From Amycolatopsis sp. 2-15 (GTDB lineage: Bacteria; Actinomycetota; Actinomycetes; Mycobacteriales; Pseudonocardiaceae), in contig NZ_CP127294.1 in assembly GCF_030285625.1 (NCBI RefSeq), positions 7,844,001 through 7,908,000 of the forward strand: 64,000 nt of DNA. The letters are read 5' to 3'. Below are positions 8,421 through 18,132 of this stretch, piece after piece. The position numbers and the translations under genes are program-made. The notes under the pieces were generated by a model. It was not told the DNA's origin. It ran no database searches and saw only the letters and a list, made by a program, of their open reading frames with translations. Position 1 is the stretch's first letter; each line of letters starts with the position of its first letter.

Positions 8421-9517
8421 CGCGCTGTCTCCTTGGGATTCACGGTGGTGTGCTCGGGGCGCACGGGGGCGGGGCGGCGGCGCGGCCGGTGTCCGGAGAA
8501 CGAAACGGGGTACTGCGGCACGGCCTCACCGCCGGCTTCCCGGGCGACGACCGCGCCCGGCCGTTCGGCCGTGGTCGCGGTCAGTGCCACGACGGGGTCG
8601 CGCACGGGCCCGGCCGGGATGCCGAACTCCTGCATCCGCTCGCAGACCTCGGCCACGGTGTGGCGGCGGGTCCAGACCTCGACGGCCGCGTCGAAGCGGG
8701 CGCGTTCGGCGATCCGCTGCGGCGCGGGCGCGTCCGGACCATCGACGAGCGGCCGCAGCAAGGCCCAGTGTTTGTCCAGCCCGGCGTAGACGTAGCAGAA
8801 GCCGTCGCGGCATTCGTACACATTGGACGGTGCGGTGGCGGCGTCGCGGTTGCCCTGGCCCACGGTGAAAGCGGCGTCGTCGGCGGCGGTGAGCGACGCC
8901 GGACCGGTGAGGGAAGCCATCGCGACCTCGATCATGGGCACGTCGATCTCCAGCCGCGGCGCACGCTGCGGGTCGAGCAGGGCCATCGCGGTCGCCGTGG
9001 CGGCGTGCAGGCCGCTGAACACGTCGGTCGGGTAGCCGGCCGCGATGCTCGGGCGGCCCTCTTCGTCGGCGTTCAGCACGGCGAACCCGCTCACCGCCTG
9101 GGCGATCGAGTCGAAGCACGTCCGCGAGTCATCGGCGCCGTACGCGCTGACTACGGTGACCACGAGCCCGGGATGTCCGGCGTGCAGCGAGGCCGCGTCC
9201 AGCCGCAACCGTTCCCGGGTGCGGCGGCCGAAGTTCAGCACCACGGCGTCGGCACCGGCGAGCAGCTCGTCGAGGCGCAGCCGGTCCGCAGGGTCGCGCA
9301 GGTCGAGCGCGACCGACGACTTTCCCGTGTTGTAGGCGCGGAAGTAGCTGCTGCCGAAGCGGCTGCCCGCCAGCGCCCGCGACGGATCGCCGCCCGGTGG
9401 CTCGACCTTCACGACCTCGGCGCCATAGTCCGCGAGCACCTGCCCGCACACCGCGCCGGCGATGTACTGGCTCAGGTCGATCACCCGCCGGCCGCGCAAC
9501 GGCTGCGGAGTACTCAC
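8417..9517 (-). CDS. CaiB/BaiF (class III) CoA-transferase
   Basis: 366 residues. The N-terminus RVIDLSQYIAGAVCGQVLAD and the AEVVKVEPPGGD segment are the CoA-binding signatures of family III CoA-transferases. FDSIAQAVSG supplies the candidate catalytic Asp (about residue 136). Such enzymes move CoA between carboxylates and could activate the pathway substrate alongside the PaaK-like ligase. The C-terminal 20 residues are Arg/Pro-rich and not part of the fold. 4-bp overlaps on both sides. Confidence 0.88.
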   Translation of the reverse strand: MSTPQPLRGRRVIDLSQYIAGAVCGQVLADYGAEVVKVEPPGGDPSRALAGSRFGSSYFRAYNTGKSSVALDLRDPADRLRLDELLAGADAVVLNFGRRTRERLRLDAASLHAGHPGLVVTVVSAYGADDSRTCFDSIAQAVSGFAVLNADEEGRPSIAAGYPTDVFSGLHAATATAMALLDPQRAPRLEIDVPMIEVAMASLTGPASLTAADDAAFTVGQGNRDAATAPSNVYECRDGFCYVYAGLDKHWALLRPLVDGPDAPAPQRIAERARFDAAVEVWTRRHTVAEVCERMQEFGIPAGPVRDPVVALTATTAERPGAVVAREAGGEAVPQYPVSFSGHRPRRRPAPVRPEHTTVNPKETAR

Positions 9518-11007
9518 GGCCGCGCTCCCGCCGCCTGCCGCCGCAGCAGTTGCGCCGGCCGGTAGCGCGGATCCCCCGTGAGGTCGGCCATCGACCGCAG
9601 CGCCTCGTACACCGCGGGCGCGCCGGCGAGCTGCAGTGTCTCGAACGGGCCGCGCGGGTGGTTCATCCCGAGGGTCAAGGCCACGTCGACGTCACCGGCC
9701 GACGCGGTGCCTTCCTCGACCAGCCCGGCCGCCTCGTTGACCATGCAGTACGCGAGCCGGTCGACCACGAGCCCGGGCAGGGCCGGGACCTCGACCGAGG
9801 TCGCACCGACGGCGTCCACCACCGCGGTGGCCGCGGGTGTCGGCGCCACCTTCGCGACGTCGTCGCGCACGATCTCGGCGAACAGGTCACCGGCGGGCGC
9901 GCGGTGCAGGCGCAGCCAGCCGACGCCGGCGGGCAGCACGTCGAGCCAGCGCCCGTCGGAGCTGTCCACCACGACCTCGCCGGATCCCGCGAGTTTCCGC
10001 ACCGCAGCGACGTCGCCTTCGCCTGGGCCGCCGTGGCAGCGGTACAGCGTGATCGTGCGGCCGCCAGTCGTGGCGGGCAGGTCGAACGCCCGGGCGTCCG
10101 GACCCGCGGCGATCACCCGCACATCCGCGCCCTCGGAACCCGGCTCGCGCCGCAGGCGGGCGATCGCGGCCCGCGGTTTTTCCGTGCCGTAGTCGTAGAA
10201 CCCGCGGCCGGCGGCCCGGCCGGTGAAGCCGCTGCGCACCAGCGAGCGGGCCAGCGGGATCGGCCGGTAGCGGGGGTCGCCGAACTCACGTAGCGCCGTC
10301 TCGGACGAGCCGAGGTGCGTGTGCAGACCGGTGAAGTCCAGCAGCGTCAACGGTCCCATCGGGTGCCCGAGGCCACCGGACGCGGCGGCGTCCACCACAC
10401 CTGCCGGCACGCCCTGCGTCACCAGCAGCTGCGCTTCGTAGTACAACGGCCGGCACACGCGGTTGACGACAAAGTTCGGCGAGTCCCGGCACACCACGGC
10501 GGTCTTGCCGAGCGCTTCGGCCAGCTCGCGAGCGCGCTCGGCCACCGCCTCGCTCGTCCCGCCCCCGACGATCACCTCGACGAGCCGCATCTTGGTGGCG
10601 GGGTTGAAGAAGTGCATGCCGACGACCCGGCCCGGGTCTCCGAACGCCTTGCCCATCTCCCCCACGGACAGCGAGGACGTGTTCGACGCGACCAGCAGTT
10701 CGTCGCGCCCGAGTGCGGCCACTTCGGCGAGCAACACCCGCTTCACGTCCATGTCCTCCACCACCGCCTCGAGGAACACGTCCGCGTCCGGCACCGCCTC
10801 GGCGAGCGTGGCGGCCGAGATCGACGACACGGCCTCGCCGGCGGACTCGGCTTCGGCCCGGATCTTCCCCAGCCCGGCCTCGGTCACCTCCGGCGAGACG
10901 TCGACCACACGCACGTCCGCCCCGGCCCGGTCGAAGACGCGGCTGATGTCGCGGCCCATCGGCCCGAGGCCCGCCACGACGACCTTCAGCCCGGCGAGAT
11001 CGCTCAC
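9514..11007 (-). CDS. 3-hydroxyacyl-CoA dehydrogenase
   Basis: 497 residues from GTG 11007 (GTGA overlap with the thiolase stop). The N-terminal Rossmann motif VVVAGLGPMGRDIS, the segment LLVASNTSSLSV and the catalytic-loop GMHFFNPATKMRLVEV are classical. Two C-terminal 3HCDH helical domains follow (GHPMGPLTLLDFTGL and LTLGMNHPRGPFETL). It oxidises 3-hydroxyacyl-CoA to 3-ketoacyl-CoA with NAD+. The length fits PaaH/PaaC-like proteins with two C-terminal domains. Thiolase is encoded immediately upstream. Confidence 0.9.
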   Translation of the reverse strand: MSDLAGLKVVVAGLGPMGRDISRVFDRAGADVRVVDVSPEVTEAGLGKIRAEAESAGEAVSSISAATLAEAVPDADVFLEAVVEDMDVKRVLLAEVAALGRDELLVASNTSSLSVGEMGKAFGDPGRVVGMHFFNPATKMRLVEVIVGGGTSEAVAERARELAEALGKTAVVCRDSPNFVVNRVCRPLYYEAQLLVTQGVPAGVVDAAASGGLGHPMGPLTLLDFTGLHTHLGSSETALREFGDPRYRPIPLARSLVRSGFTGRAAGRGFYDYGTEKPRAAIARLRREPGSEGADVRVIAAGPDARAFDLPATTGGRTITLYRCHGGPGEGDVAAVRKLAGSGEVVVDSSDGRWLDVLPAGVGWLRLHRAPAGDLFAEIVRDDVAKVAPTPAATAVVDAVGATSVEVPALPGLVVDRLAYCMVNEAAGLVEEGTASAGDVDVALTLGMNHPRGPFETLQLAGAPAVYEALRSMADLTGDPRYRPAQLLRRQAAGARP

Positions 11008-12182
11008 GCCGCCACCGCCTCGATCACCGCGGCGACGCCCATCCCACCGCCGACGCACAGGCTCGCCACGCCGAGCCGCGCGCCCCGGCGCTCCAGTTCG
11101 GACAGCAGCGTCACCACGAGCCGCAGCCCGCTCTGCCCGGTCGGGTGGCCCAGCGCGATGCCGCCACCGTTGACGTTCACGCGCTCCTCGTCGAGCTTGA
11201 GCTCACGGACGTTCTGCACGATCTGCGCGGCGAAGGCCTCGTTGATCTCGAACAGGTCGATGTCGCCAGTGGACAGTCCGGCCGAGGCGAGCGCCGCCGG
11301 GATCGCCGCCGTGGGGCCGATGCCCATCATGCTCGGGTCGACCCCGACGGCGGCGAAGGACAGGATCCGGGCCCGGGGCTTCAGGCCGTGGCGCTCCACG
11401 GCCTCGCCACTGGCCACGACGATGCCCGCGGCACCGTCGGCCATCTGGCTGGAGTTGCCGGCGGTCACCGTGCCGTCCTGTTCGAACGAAGCGCGCAGCT
11501 TCGCGAGCCGTTCGAGACTGGTGTCGCGGCGGTAGGTCTCGTCCGTGGCGAGCGACCCGTGCTCGCTCTCGACCGCCACGACCTGACCTTCGAACCTGCC
11601 CTCGTCCCACGCGCGCATCACGCGTTCGTGGCTGCGGGCCGACCATTCGTCCTGCGCGGCGCGCGAGATCCCGAACTCGCGCGACACCTTTTCCGCCGTC
11701 TGCCCCATGTTCATGCCGCAGATCGGGTCGGTGCCGCCGTCGCGCCAGCCGTCGGCGAGCGTGATGTCGCCGCGGCGCGTGCCTTCCCAGCGCAGCGTGT
11801 ACGGCGCGATGAACGGCATCGTGCTCATGCTCTCGACCGCGATCGCGAGCGCCACGTCGGCGCTGCCGCCAAGCACCGACTGGTGGGCCAGCTGCACCGT
11901 CTTCAGGCCCGAAGCGCACGCCATGTTGATGGTCTGGGCCGGTACCCGCTGCGCCACCCCCGCGCGCAGCGCGACCTGGCGGCCCGGGTTCGGTCCGTTG
12001 CCCGCCTGCCGGCAGTTGCTCACCACGGCCTCGTCGACGGCGTCGGCCGGCACCCCGGCCCGCTCCAGCGCCGCCGCGCCCGCGATGCCGCCGAGCTCGA
12101 CCGTGCGCACGTCGCGCAACGCGCCGCCGTAGCGCCCGTTCGGCGTGCGGACGCCGCCCACCAGAAACACTTCCCTGCTCAT
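11004..12182 (-). CDS. Acetyl-CoA acetyltransferase (thiolase)
   Basis: 392 residues, normal thiolase length. Cys89 in INMACASGLK is the acyl-accepting nucleophile. NEAFAAQ, GGGIALGHPTGQSG and the C-terminal CVGGGMG complete the thiolase active-site set. It carries out CoA-dependent cleavage of a 3-ketoacyl-CoA. It begins 52 bp after the CoA-ligase stop, the largest gap in the run, and is otherwise joined to the rest by overlaps. Confidence 0.93.
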   Translation of the reverse strand: MSREVFLVGGVRTPNGRYGGALRDVRTVELGGIAGAAALERAGVPADAVDEAVVSNCRQAGNGPNPGRQVALRAGVAQRVPAQTINMACASGLKTVQLAHQSVLGGSADVALAIAVESMSTMPFIAPYTLRWEGTRRGDITLADGWRDGGTDPICGMNMGQTAEKVSREFGISRAAQDEWSARSHERVMRAWDEGRFEGQVVAVESEHGSLATDETYRRDTSLERLAKLRASFEQDGTVTAGNSSQMADGAAGIVVASGEAVERHGLKPRARILSFAAVGVDPSMMGIGPTAAIPAALASAGLSTGDIDLFEINEAFAAQIVQNVRELKLDEERVNVNGGGIALGHPTGQSGLRLVVTLLSELERRGARLGVASLCVGGGMGVAAVIEAVAA

Positions 12183-12234
12183 CTTCTGCCTCTCGTTCCT
12201 CGCGTGCGTGCGGAAAGGTGGTCCCCGGGATGGG

Positions 12235-13575
12235 TCAGCCGGCGCGCACCACCCGCTTGGTCTTGTGCGTGCTGCGCGGCAAGGTGCCTTCGGGCACCGG
12301 CTCGGCGACGCAGCGCACGGTCAGCTCCGCTCGAACCGCCGCGGCGAGCCGGGAGCCGAAGTCCTCCGGCACGCCCTGCTCGACCTCGACCCGCAGCTTG
12401 ATGCCGGTCAGGTAACCGGTGGCGGGGTCGGTGACGTCCTCGTCGAGCACGATCAGGTACTCCCCCGTGGTGCCCGCGGTCCGCCGCACCACCTGCTCGA
12501 CGGCACTCGGGAAGAGGTTCACGCCCCGTACCACGAGCATGTCGTCGGCTCGGCCGACCACTCCGCCGGCGAGCCGCCCGTGGGTGCGGCCGCAGCCGCA
12601 GCGCGTGCTGTCGCGCACCACGATGTCGCCGGTCCACCACCGCACCAGCGGGGTGGCCTGCTTGTCGAGGTGCGTCAGCACGAGAGCACCGGGGGTGCCG
12701 TCCGGCACCGGCTCGTGCGTCTCCGGGTCGACGATCTCCGCGTACGCGAAGTCCTCGACGAGGTGCCCGCCCGCCTGCTCCTCGCACTCCCACGCGATCG
12801 GCTGGAACTCGAGGCTGCCGTAGCCGTCGAAGCACTTCGCGCCCCACCGGCGTTCGATGTGCGCGCGGGTCGCGGGCACGCAGGCGCCGGGCTCGCCGCC
12901 GACCTGGATGCGGCTCACGGCCGAGCACGCCAGCGGCGTGCCCTTGGCCTCCGCGGCCTCCGCCAGGTGCAGGATGAACGACGGTGTGCCGCTGATGGCC
13001 GTGGTGCCGTAGCGGAACATCGTCTCGATCTGCCGCTCGGTCTCGCTCGACCCACCGGGCAGCACCGTCGCCCCGAGCCGCTCGTAGCCGGCCGTCGCGC
13101 CCAGGCCGCCGACGAACCACGCGTACCCGAACAGGCACTGGTACACATCGTGGTCGCGCACGCCCTGCGCGTACCCGGTGCGGGCATAGAGGTCGGCCCA
13201 CCGCGTGAGATCCGCCGCGGACCAGCACACCGGCGTCGGCCTGCCGGTGGTGCCGGAGGAGAAGTGCACCCGGCGCACGTCGCGGCGATCGGCCGTCACG
13301 TTGGTGCCCCACGGCGCCGCCGAGTCGAGGTCGGCGACGTAGTCCGCCTTCGTGACCACCGGCAGTCGCCGCAGGTCCTCGAGGGTGCGCACGTCGCCCG
13401 GTTCGAACCCGAGCTCGCGCCACTTCGCGCGGTAGAAGGCGCTGTGCGCCCCCACGTACTCGAGCTGCTTGCGCAACGCGGCCAGCTGCAGTTCGCGGAG
13501 CTGCTCCAGGGGCGAGATCTCGACCTCGCTCCAGTAGCGGTCGGAGTACGGGCGGACGGTGGTCGGAGAGGTCAT
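12235..13575 (-). CDS. PaaK-like carboxylate-CoA ligase (AMP-forming)
   Basis: 446 residues, close to phenylacetate-CoA ligase. The phosphate-binding motif is FSSGTTGRPTPV, followed by the adenylate-binding GYGSLEFQPIAW and the hinge region VVGRADDMLVVRGVN. A C-terminal KTKRVV may supply the catalytic Lys. It should activate an aryl or cyclic acid taken up by the importer encoded upstream in the same operon. The true substrate is unknown. The start at 13575 overlaps the TetR stop by 4 bp. Confidence 0.88.
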   Translation of the reverse strand: MTSPTTVRPYSDRYWSEVEISPLEQLRELQLAALRKQLEYVGAHSAFYRAKWRELGFEPGDVRTLEDLRRLPVVTKADYVADLDSAAPWGTNVTADRRDVRRVHFSSGTTGRPTPVCWSAADLTRWADLYARTGYAQGVRDHDVYQCLFGYAWFVGGLGATAGYERLGATVLPGGSSETERQIETMFRYGTTAISGTPSFILHLAEAAEAKGTPLACSAVSRIQVGGEPGACVPATRAHIERRWGAKCFDGYGSLEFQPIAWECEEQAGGHLVEDFAYAEIVDPETHEPVPDGTPGALVLTHLDKQATPLVRWWTGDIVVRDSTRCGCGRTHGRLAGGVVGRADDMLVVRGVNLFPSAVEQVVRRTAGTTGEYLIVLDEDVTDPATGYLTGIKLRVEVEQGVPEDFGSRLAAAVRAELTVRCVAEPVPEGTLPRSTHKTKRVVRAG

Positions 13576-14204
13576 GTTCTGCTCCTGCGCAGGCCGTTGA
13601 CGATGAAGTCGGCGTACTCGTTGGCCACCCGCTGCACGGTCGCGTAGTCCCCGCGCTCGGGGTCGTACCAGAGGCTGATCCAGTTGAGGGCACCCAGCGC
13701 CGGCTTCGTGGCCAGCCGGGGGTCGACGTCGCGGAACAGGCCTTCGCGCTTGCCCTCGTCGATCACGTCGGCGAACATCTGCTCGTACTCGTCCCGGAGG
13801 GCGATCACCTTCTGGTACGCCTCGCGGTGCGCCTGGTTCTCCTGCAGGCGGTGCATCTCCACCGCCTGCACCGCGACCCGCTGGAACGAGTTGCGGGTCA
13901 TCATCAGCCCGGCGTGGTGGTGCACCATGCGCCACAGCCGGTCGGCGCTCGAGATGTCCGCGGTCGCCGCGATGGGCGCCACCCCGGCGATCATCTCCTC
14001 CATGCCGGTCTGGACCACGTCGAGGAAGATGTCCGCTTTGGTGCGGTAGTAGTGGTAGACGCGACCCTTGGTCGCGCCGAGCAGCTCGGCGATGCCGTCG
14101 ATCGTGGTCGCCTCATACCCGGTCCGGGTGAAGGCGATCGCCGCGGCCTCGAGGATCTCCCGGGGCCCCGGCCCGGTCCCGGAGCGGGACGTCCTGCCGG
14201 TCAT
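13572..14204 (-). CDS. TetR-family transcriptional regulator (probable repressor of this operon)
   Basis: 210 residues. The N-terminal HTH covers about residues 18-60 (AFTRTGYEATTIDGIAELLG then KGRVYHYYRTKADIF). The all-helical C-terminal domain resembles KstR2/FadR-type TetR proteins that sense acyl-CoA thioesters. It is embedded in the catabolic operon, overlapping its neighbours by 4 bp. The three ACATACG-N4-CGTATGT-like palindromes at the divergent promoters (20878-21045) are the likely targets (inference). Confidence 0.88.
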   Translation of the reverse strand: MTGRTSRSGTGPGPREILEAAAIAFTRTGYEATTIDGIAELLGATKGRVYHYYRTKADIFLDVVQTGMEEMIAGVAPIAATADISSADRLWRMVHHHAGLMMTRNSFQRVAVQAVEMHRLQENQAHREAYQKVIALRDEYEQMFADVIDEGKREGLFRDVDPRLATKPALGALNWISLWYDPERGDYATVQRVANEYADFIVNGLRRSRT

Positions 14205-15022
14205 GCGGCGCCCCCGGCGGGCACGAAGGCCAGCGGGCGGATCGGTGATCCGGTGCCACCGCGGATGGACAAGGGCGAGGCGGTGAAGAAGAAGTCCCAG
14301 ACCTCGTCTTCGGCGATTGTCGAAAGGTTCATGGCCTCCATGATCGGCACCCCTTGTTCGAGGAGCAGATGGCAGTGCACCTGAAGCGTCGGATTCGGCA
14401 TCCGCTCGTAGGCCACGGTGTCGCAACCACTGGCCACGACGCCGTGGTCGGTGAGCCATCGCGCGCCCGAAAGCACCACACCCGGCGCCCCGGTGTTGGT
14501 GCCGAGGAAGGCGGCGTTGTCCTCCCAGAGCCCGTCCCAGCCGGTGCGCACGAGCACGATCGAGCCTGGCTCAGGCACCGGCTTGTCGGCGAACCACCGC
14601 TCGAACAGGTCCGCGTCCACGCCGTCCTCGGGCGTGAGCGGCCGCCCGAGCGCACGGGTGGCGTCGACCAGGTGGCCGCGGCCGGCCATCGGGGCGAGCT
14701 CGTGCACGGAGACTTCGAGCATGCCCTCGGGGTAGGTCTGGTTCGAGACGATGTCGACCCCGCCGTAGACCTTGCCGAGCTTCGAGACGTGCGCCAGCCC
14801 GTCGACGTGCGTGCCGACGTGCCCGCCGGTGGTGATCATCTCGGCCGCCGCGGAGACGTCGTCCGGGTACATCACCTCGCCGTGGCGCTTGGTCAGCGAG
14901 AAGCTGTACGGCGGGTGGTTCGGGTGGTGCGGCACGCCGGTGTAGAGCTGCTGCGCCAGGTCGTAGACCTTGAACCGGCCCGCCGGCGGGAAGTCGACCC
15001 GCTGTTCCCAGGAAGCGCTCAC
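14201..15022 (-). CDS. Cyclase-family metal-dependent hydrolase
   Basis: 273 residues. HVGTHVDGLAH near residue 68 is the metal-binding HxGTHxDxxxH motif of the kynurenine formamidase/isatin hydrolase/cyclase family. A second cluster, PGSIVLVRTGWDGLW, is also typical. Family members hydrolyse amides, lactams or lactones with Mn or Zn. In this operon it could open a ring lactone or another cyclic intermediate, but the substrate is not evident. Overlaps both neighbours by 4 bp. Confidence 0.85.
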   Translation of the reverse strand: MSASWEQRVDFPPAGRFKVYDLAQQLYTGVPHHPNHPPYSFSLTKRHGEVMYPDDVSAAAEMITTGGHVGTHVDGLAHVSKLGKVYGGVDIVSNQTYPEGMLEVSVHELAPMAGRGHLVDATRALGRPLTPEDGVDADLFERWFADKPVPEPGSIVLVRTGWDGLWEDNAAFLGTNTGAPGVVLSGARWLTDHGVVASGCDTVAYERMPNPTLQVHCHLLLEQGVPIMEAMNLSTIAEDEVWDFFFTASPLSIRGGTGSPIRPLAFVPAGGAA

Positions 15023-16197
15023 TTCGCGGCCCCGATTGCCCCGGCCTTGATCGCCTCCGCCTTGATGGCACGGCCGAGCACCAGCCGCTGGATCTCCGAG
15101 GTGCCTTCGTAGATCTCGAGGATCCGCTGGTCACGGTAGAGCCGCTCGGCCGGGCAGGGCTTGCAGTAGCCGGCGCCGCCGAAGACCTGCACGGCGGTGT
15201 CGACCGCACGGTGGGCAGCTTCGCTGGCGTCGAGCTTGGCCATCGCGCCCAGGATCGAGACGTCGCCGCCCTCCTGGTAGGTGCAGGCGGCGCGGTGGGT
15301 GATCATCCGGGCCGCGGTGAGGCGGGTGGCCACGTCGGCGAGCGGGAACGAGATGCCCTGGTTGTCGATGATCGGCGTGCCGAACGTCTGCCGCCGGGCC
15401 GCTTCTCGCGACCCGACGTCGTAGCCGGCGAGGCCGACACCGATCGACTGCGCCGCAACGGTGATGCGGCCGGCGTTGAGCGTGAGCATCGCGAGCTTCA
15501 TGCCCTTGTTGAGCTCGCCGAGCATCGCGTCGTCGCCGACGACGGTGTCGAGCTTGAGGTTGCTCGTCTGCGTGCCGCGGATGCCCATCTTGTCCTCGAA
15601 GTGGTCGATGACCACCCCGTCGGAGTCCTTGTCCACCATGAACGCCGTCATGCCGCGAGTTCCGGCTTCGGGATCGGTCAGCGCGAACACGACGTAATGC
15701 TGCGAGGCGCCGCCGTTGCCGATGAAGATCTTCTCGCCGCGCAGGCGCCAGCCGTCCCCCTCGCGGACGGCCGTCGTCTTGATGCGCGCGGCGTCGCTGC
15801 CCGCGCCCTCCTCGGTGAGCGCGAAGCTGACCGCCTGGCCTCTCGCGAGGCCGCCCAGGTAGCGATCGCGCTGCTCGTCGGTGCCCGCCAGCACCACCGG
15901 GGTGCCACCGAGCGCGTAGGCCGTCAGGATGGCGCCCGTCGACGCGCAGGCTCGCGACACCTCTTCGATCACGGCGCACACCACGTCGAAGCTCGCGCCC
16001 TGGCCGCCGTACTCGGTGCCGATGAACAGGCCGGCAAGGCCGGACTCGACCAGGACCTGCACGCTCTCCCACGGATAACGCTGCTCGCGGTCGAGCTCCT
16101 CGGCCAGCGGCGCGAAGTGCTCCGCGGACAGCTTGCGGGCGAGCTCCCGCCACTGCTGACCTTCCGGGCTCAGCGGCGGCTCCCAGATCACGGACAC
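15019..16197 (-). CDS. Acyl-CoA dehydrogenase
   Basis: 392 residues from GTG 16197; a second GTG at 16191 is an alternative. Signatures: AVSFALTEEGAGSDAARI, KIFIGNGGASQHY, QTFGTPIIDNQGISF, QVFGGAGYCKPCPAERLYRD and YEGTSEIQRLVLGRAI, giving full-length short-chain-type ACAD architecture. It catalyses flavin-dependent desaturation of an acyl-CoA. It is separated from the permease gene by only 13 bp, so it is co-transcribed with the importer. Near-normal conserved residues suggest an active enzyme. Confidence 0.92.
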   Translation of the reverse strand: MSVIWEPPLSPEGQQWRELARKLSAEHFAPLAEELDREQRYPWESVQVLVESGLAGLFIGTEYGGQGASFDVVCAVIEEVSRACASTGAILTAYALGGTPVVLAGTDEQRDRYLGGLARGQAVSFALTEEGAGSDAARIKTTAVREGDGWRLRGEKIFIGNGGASQHYVVFALTDPEAGTRGMTAFMVDKDSDGVVIDHFEDKMGIRGTQTSNLKLDTVVGDDAMLGELNKGMKLAMLTLNAGRITVAAQSIGVGLAGYDVGSREAARRQTFGTPIIDNQGISFPLADVATRLTAARMITHRAACTYQEGGDVSILGAMAKLDASEAAHRAVDTAVQVFGGAGYCKPCPAERLYRDQRILEIYEGTSEIQRLVLGRAIKAEAIKAGAIGAAK

Positions 16198-16210
16198 GGT
16201 CGGGCTCCCA

Positions 16211-17284
16211 TCATTCGTCGGCGGCAGCGGTGGCTGCCGGAGAGGCTTCGGCCGCCGGGTGGCGGCGGCGCACCAGCAGGCGCCCCAGCCCCGCGAAACC
16301 GTTGGGCGACACCAACAGCACGAGGGCGAGGACGCCGCCGAGGACGATCTTGTCGACATCACCGCCGAACGAGGCGAGCTGCTGCTGCGCGGTGATCAGC
16401 GCGGCCCCGATGAGCGGGCCGAGCAGCTGGCGGCGACCCGGCAGGATCACGGCGGTGAGCATGAACAGCAGGAACGACGCCGACAGCAGGTCGGGGCTGA
16501 CGTAGCTGCGCTGGAACGCGTACAGCCAGCCGGCGAGCGCGCTGATCGGTGCCGACACGACGAACACCAGCACCCGCGTGCGGCGCACGTCGACACCCAT
16601 CGTGGTCGCCAGGCCCGGGTTCATCTGGGTCATGAGCGCGTTGGCCCCGAGCCGGGACCGGCGGAACCGCGCGATGAAGAAGATCACGACCACGAGCAGG
16701 ACATAGGCGATCGGCCAGATGTCCACGTCGGTCCGGGCGACGTAGCTGCCGCCGATCGCCGGCAGCGTCAGCAACGGGACGCCGACGATGCCGTCGGACC
16801 CGCCGAGACCGCCCACATTGGACACCACGGTGAGCCCGATGATCGCGGTCGCGTACGTCACTAGCGAGAACACGAACTCCCGCGTGCGCAACGTCGCCAG
16901 GCCCACGAGCAGCGCCAGCAGAGCCGCTATCGCCAGGGACACCAGCAGCGATGGCAGCGGCCCCCAGCCGGATTTCACCGTGAAGTACGCCGTGGCGTAG
17001 GCGCCGGCCGCCCAGAAGAGCGTGTGCCCGAGGCTCACCTCGCCGAGATAGGACAGCACGACGTCGGCGCCATAGGACATCATCGCGAAGATCGCCACGA
17101 GCACACACGTCGTGTAGATACGGGTGGAGCCGCCGAGCAGGGTGGGCAGCAGGAACCCCGCCACGGCCAGCACCAGCCAGCCGGTGACCCGGGTTCCCGG
17201 TCCCGGCCGCCGCGAGCGTCCCGCGGCGCCGTCGGAGGTCGTGGTCCCCGCCGGGGCTCGCCCGGCGCGCACTGCGTTCGTCAT
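16211..17284 (-). CDS. livM: Branched-chain-type ABC transporter permease LivM
   Basis: 357 residues, about ten hydrophobic segments after a 30-residue polar Arg-rich N-terminus. LSYLGEVSLGHTLFWAAGAY and the GGSDGIVGVPLL loop are LivM-like. It forms the inner-membrane channel with LivH. In actinomycetes, Liv-type systems linked to CoA-ligase genes often import aromatic or alicyclic acids rather than amino acids (inference here). ATG 17284 overlaps the livH stop. Confidence 0.9.
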   Translation of the reverse strand: MTNAVRAGRAPAGTTTSDGAAGRSRRPGPGTRVTGWLVLAVAGFLLPTLLGGSTRIYTTCVLVAIFAMMSYGADVVLSYLGEVSLGHTLFWAAGAYATAYFTVKSGWGPLPSLLVSLAIAALLALLVGLATLRTREFVFSLVTYATAIIGLTVVSNVGGLGGSDGIVGVPLLTLPAIGGSYVARTDVDIWPIAYVLLVVVIFFIARFRRSRLGANALMTQMNPGLATTMGVDVRRTRVLVFVVSAPISALAGWLYAFQRSYVSPDLLSASFLLFMLTAVILPGRRQLLGPLIGAALITAQQQLASFGGDVDKIVLGGVLALVLLVSPNGFAGLGRLLVRRRHPAAEASPAATAAADE

Positions 17285-18132
17285 CGGGCGGTCAACCCCT
17301 GAGGTCGGACGATCAGGACCACGAGCAGCACGGCGAAAGCCGCGGCCGTGGAGTAGGCCGGCGAGACGTAGGCGCCGAAGAAGGCGGTGAACACGCCGAG
17401 CCCCAGGCCCACGAACAGGCCACCGGTCAGGTAGCCGATGCCGGCGAGCACCACCACGAGGAACGTGATCACCAGCTGGTCGAACCCGATCGAGGTGAGG
17501 ATAGGGCTGCGCGGTGCCACCACCGCGCCGGCGAGCGCGGCGCACGCGGCGGAGAACACGAACACGCCCAGGTACACCTTGGCCGCGTCGATGCCGTACA
17601 GCTGCGCCAGCTTCGGATCTTCCGCGACACCCCGTACGAGGCGCCCGATGTTGGTACGCCCGAGCACGAACCACGTGACGCCGTAGAGCGCGAAGGCGAG
17701 GATCACGATGAGCAGATCCTGCCCGGTGAAGCGCGCCGAGCCGATCGACATCCCCGCGTTCTGGAACGGGCTGTCGATGACCTGCGGGTTGCCGCCGAAC
17801 AGCAGCGAACCGCCGCCTTCGAGCAGGTAGCCGAACGCGAGCGTCACCAGCATCAGGCTGACGATGTTCTGGTCGAGCGTGAGCCGCCGCATCAGCAGCT
17901 GCATGATCCCGCCGAGCACCGCGACCGCGACCACGGCGACCGGGATCGCCGCCAGGTAGGGCAGCCCTGCCTTCGTGATCACCAGGAAGGTGAGGAACGC
18001 GCCGATCATGTACAGCTGGCCGTGGGCGAAGTTCACCAGGCGAGCGGCGCCGAGCAGCACGGTCCAGCCGACCGCGAGCAGGGCGTAGCCGGCGCCGAGC
18101 GCGAGTCCGTTGACGAGTTGCGCGAGGATCAC
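17281..18132 (-). CDS. livH: Branched-chain-type ABC transporter permease LivH
   Basis: 283 residues beginning at GTG 18132, overlapping the ATPase stop (GTGA). LVNGLALGAGYALLAVGWT and ARLVNFAHGQLYMIGAF are hallmark LivH sequences. Eight or so membrane segments are predicted by eye. It pairs with LivM to import the pathway substrate. Confidence 0.92.
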   Translation of the reverse strand: MILAQLVNGLALGAGYALLAVGWTVLLGAARLVNFAHGQLYMIGAFLTFLVITKAGLPYLAAIPVAVVAVAVLGGIMQLLMRRLTLDQNIVSLMLVTLAFGYLLEGGGSLLFGGNPQVIDSPFQNAGMSIGSARFTGQDLLIVILAFALYGVTWFVLGRTNIGRLVRGVAEDPKLAQLYGIDAAKVYLGVFVFSAACAALAGAVVAPRSPILTSIGFDQLVITFLVVVLAGIGYLTGGLFVGLGLGVFTAFFGAYVSPAYSTAAAFAVLLVVLIVRPQGLTAR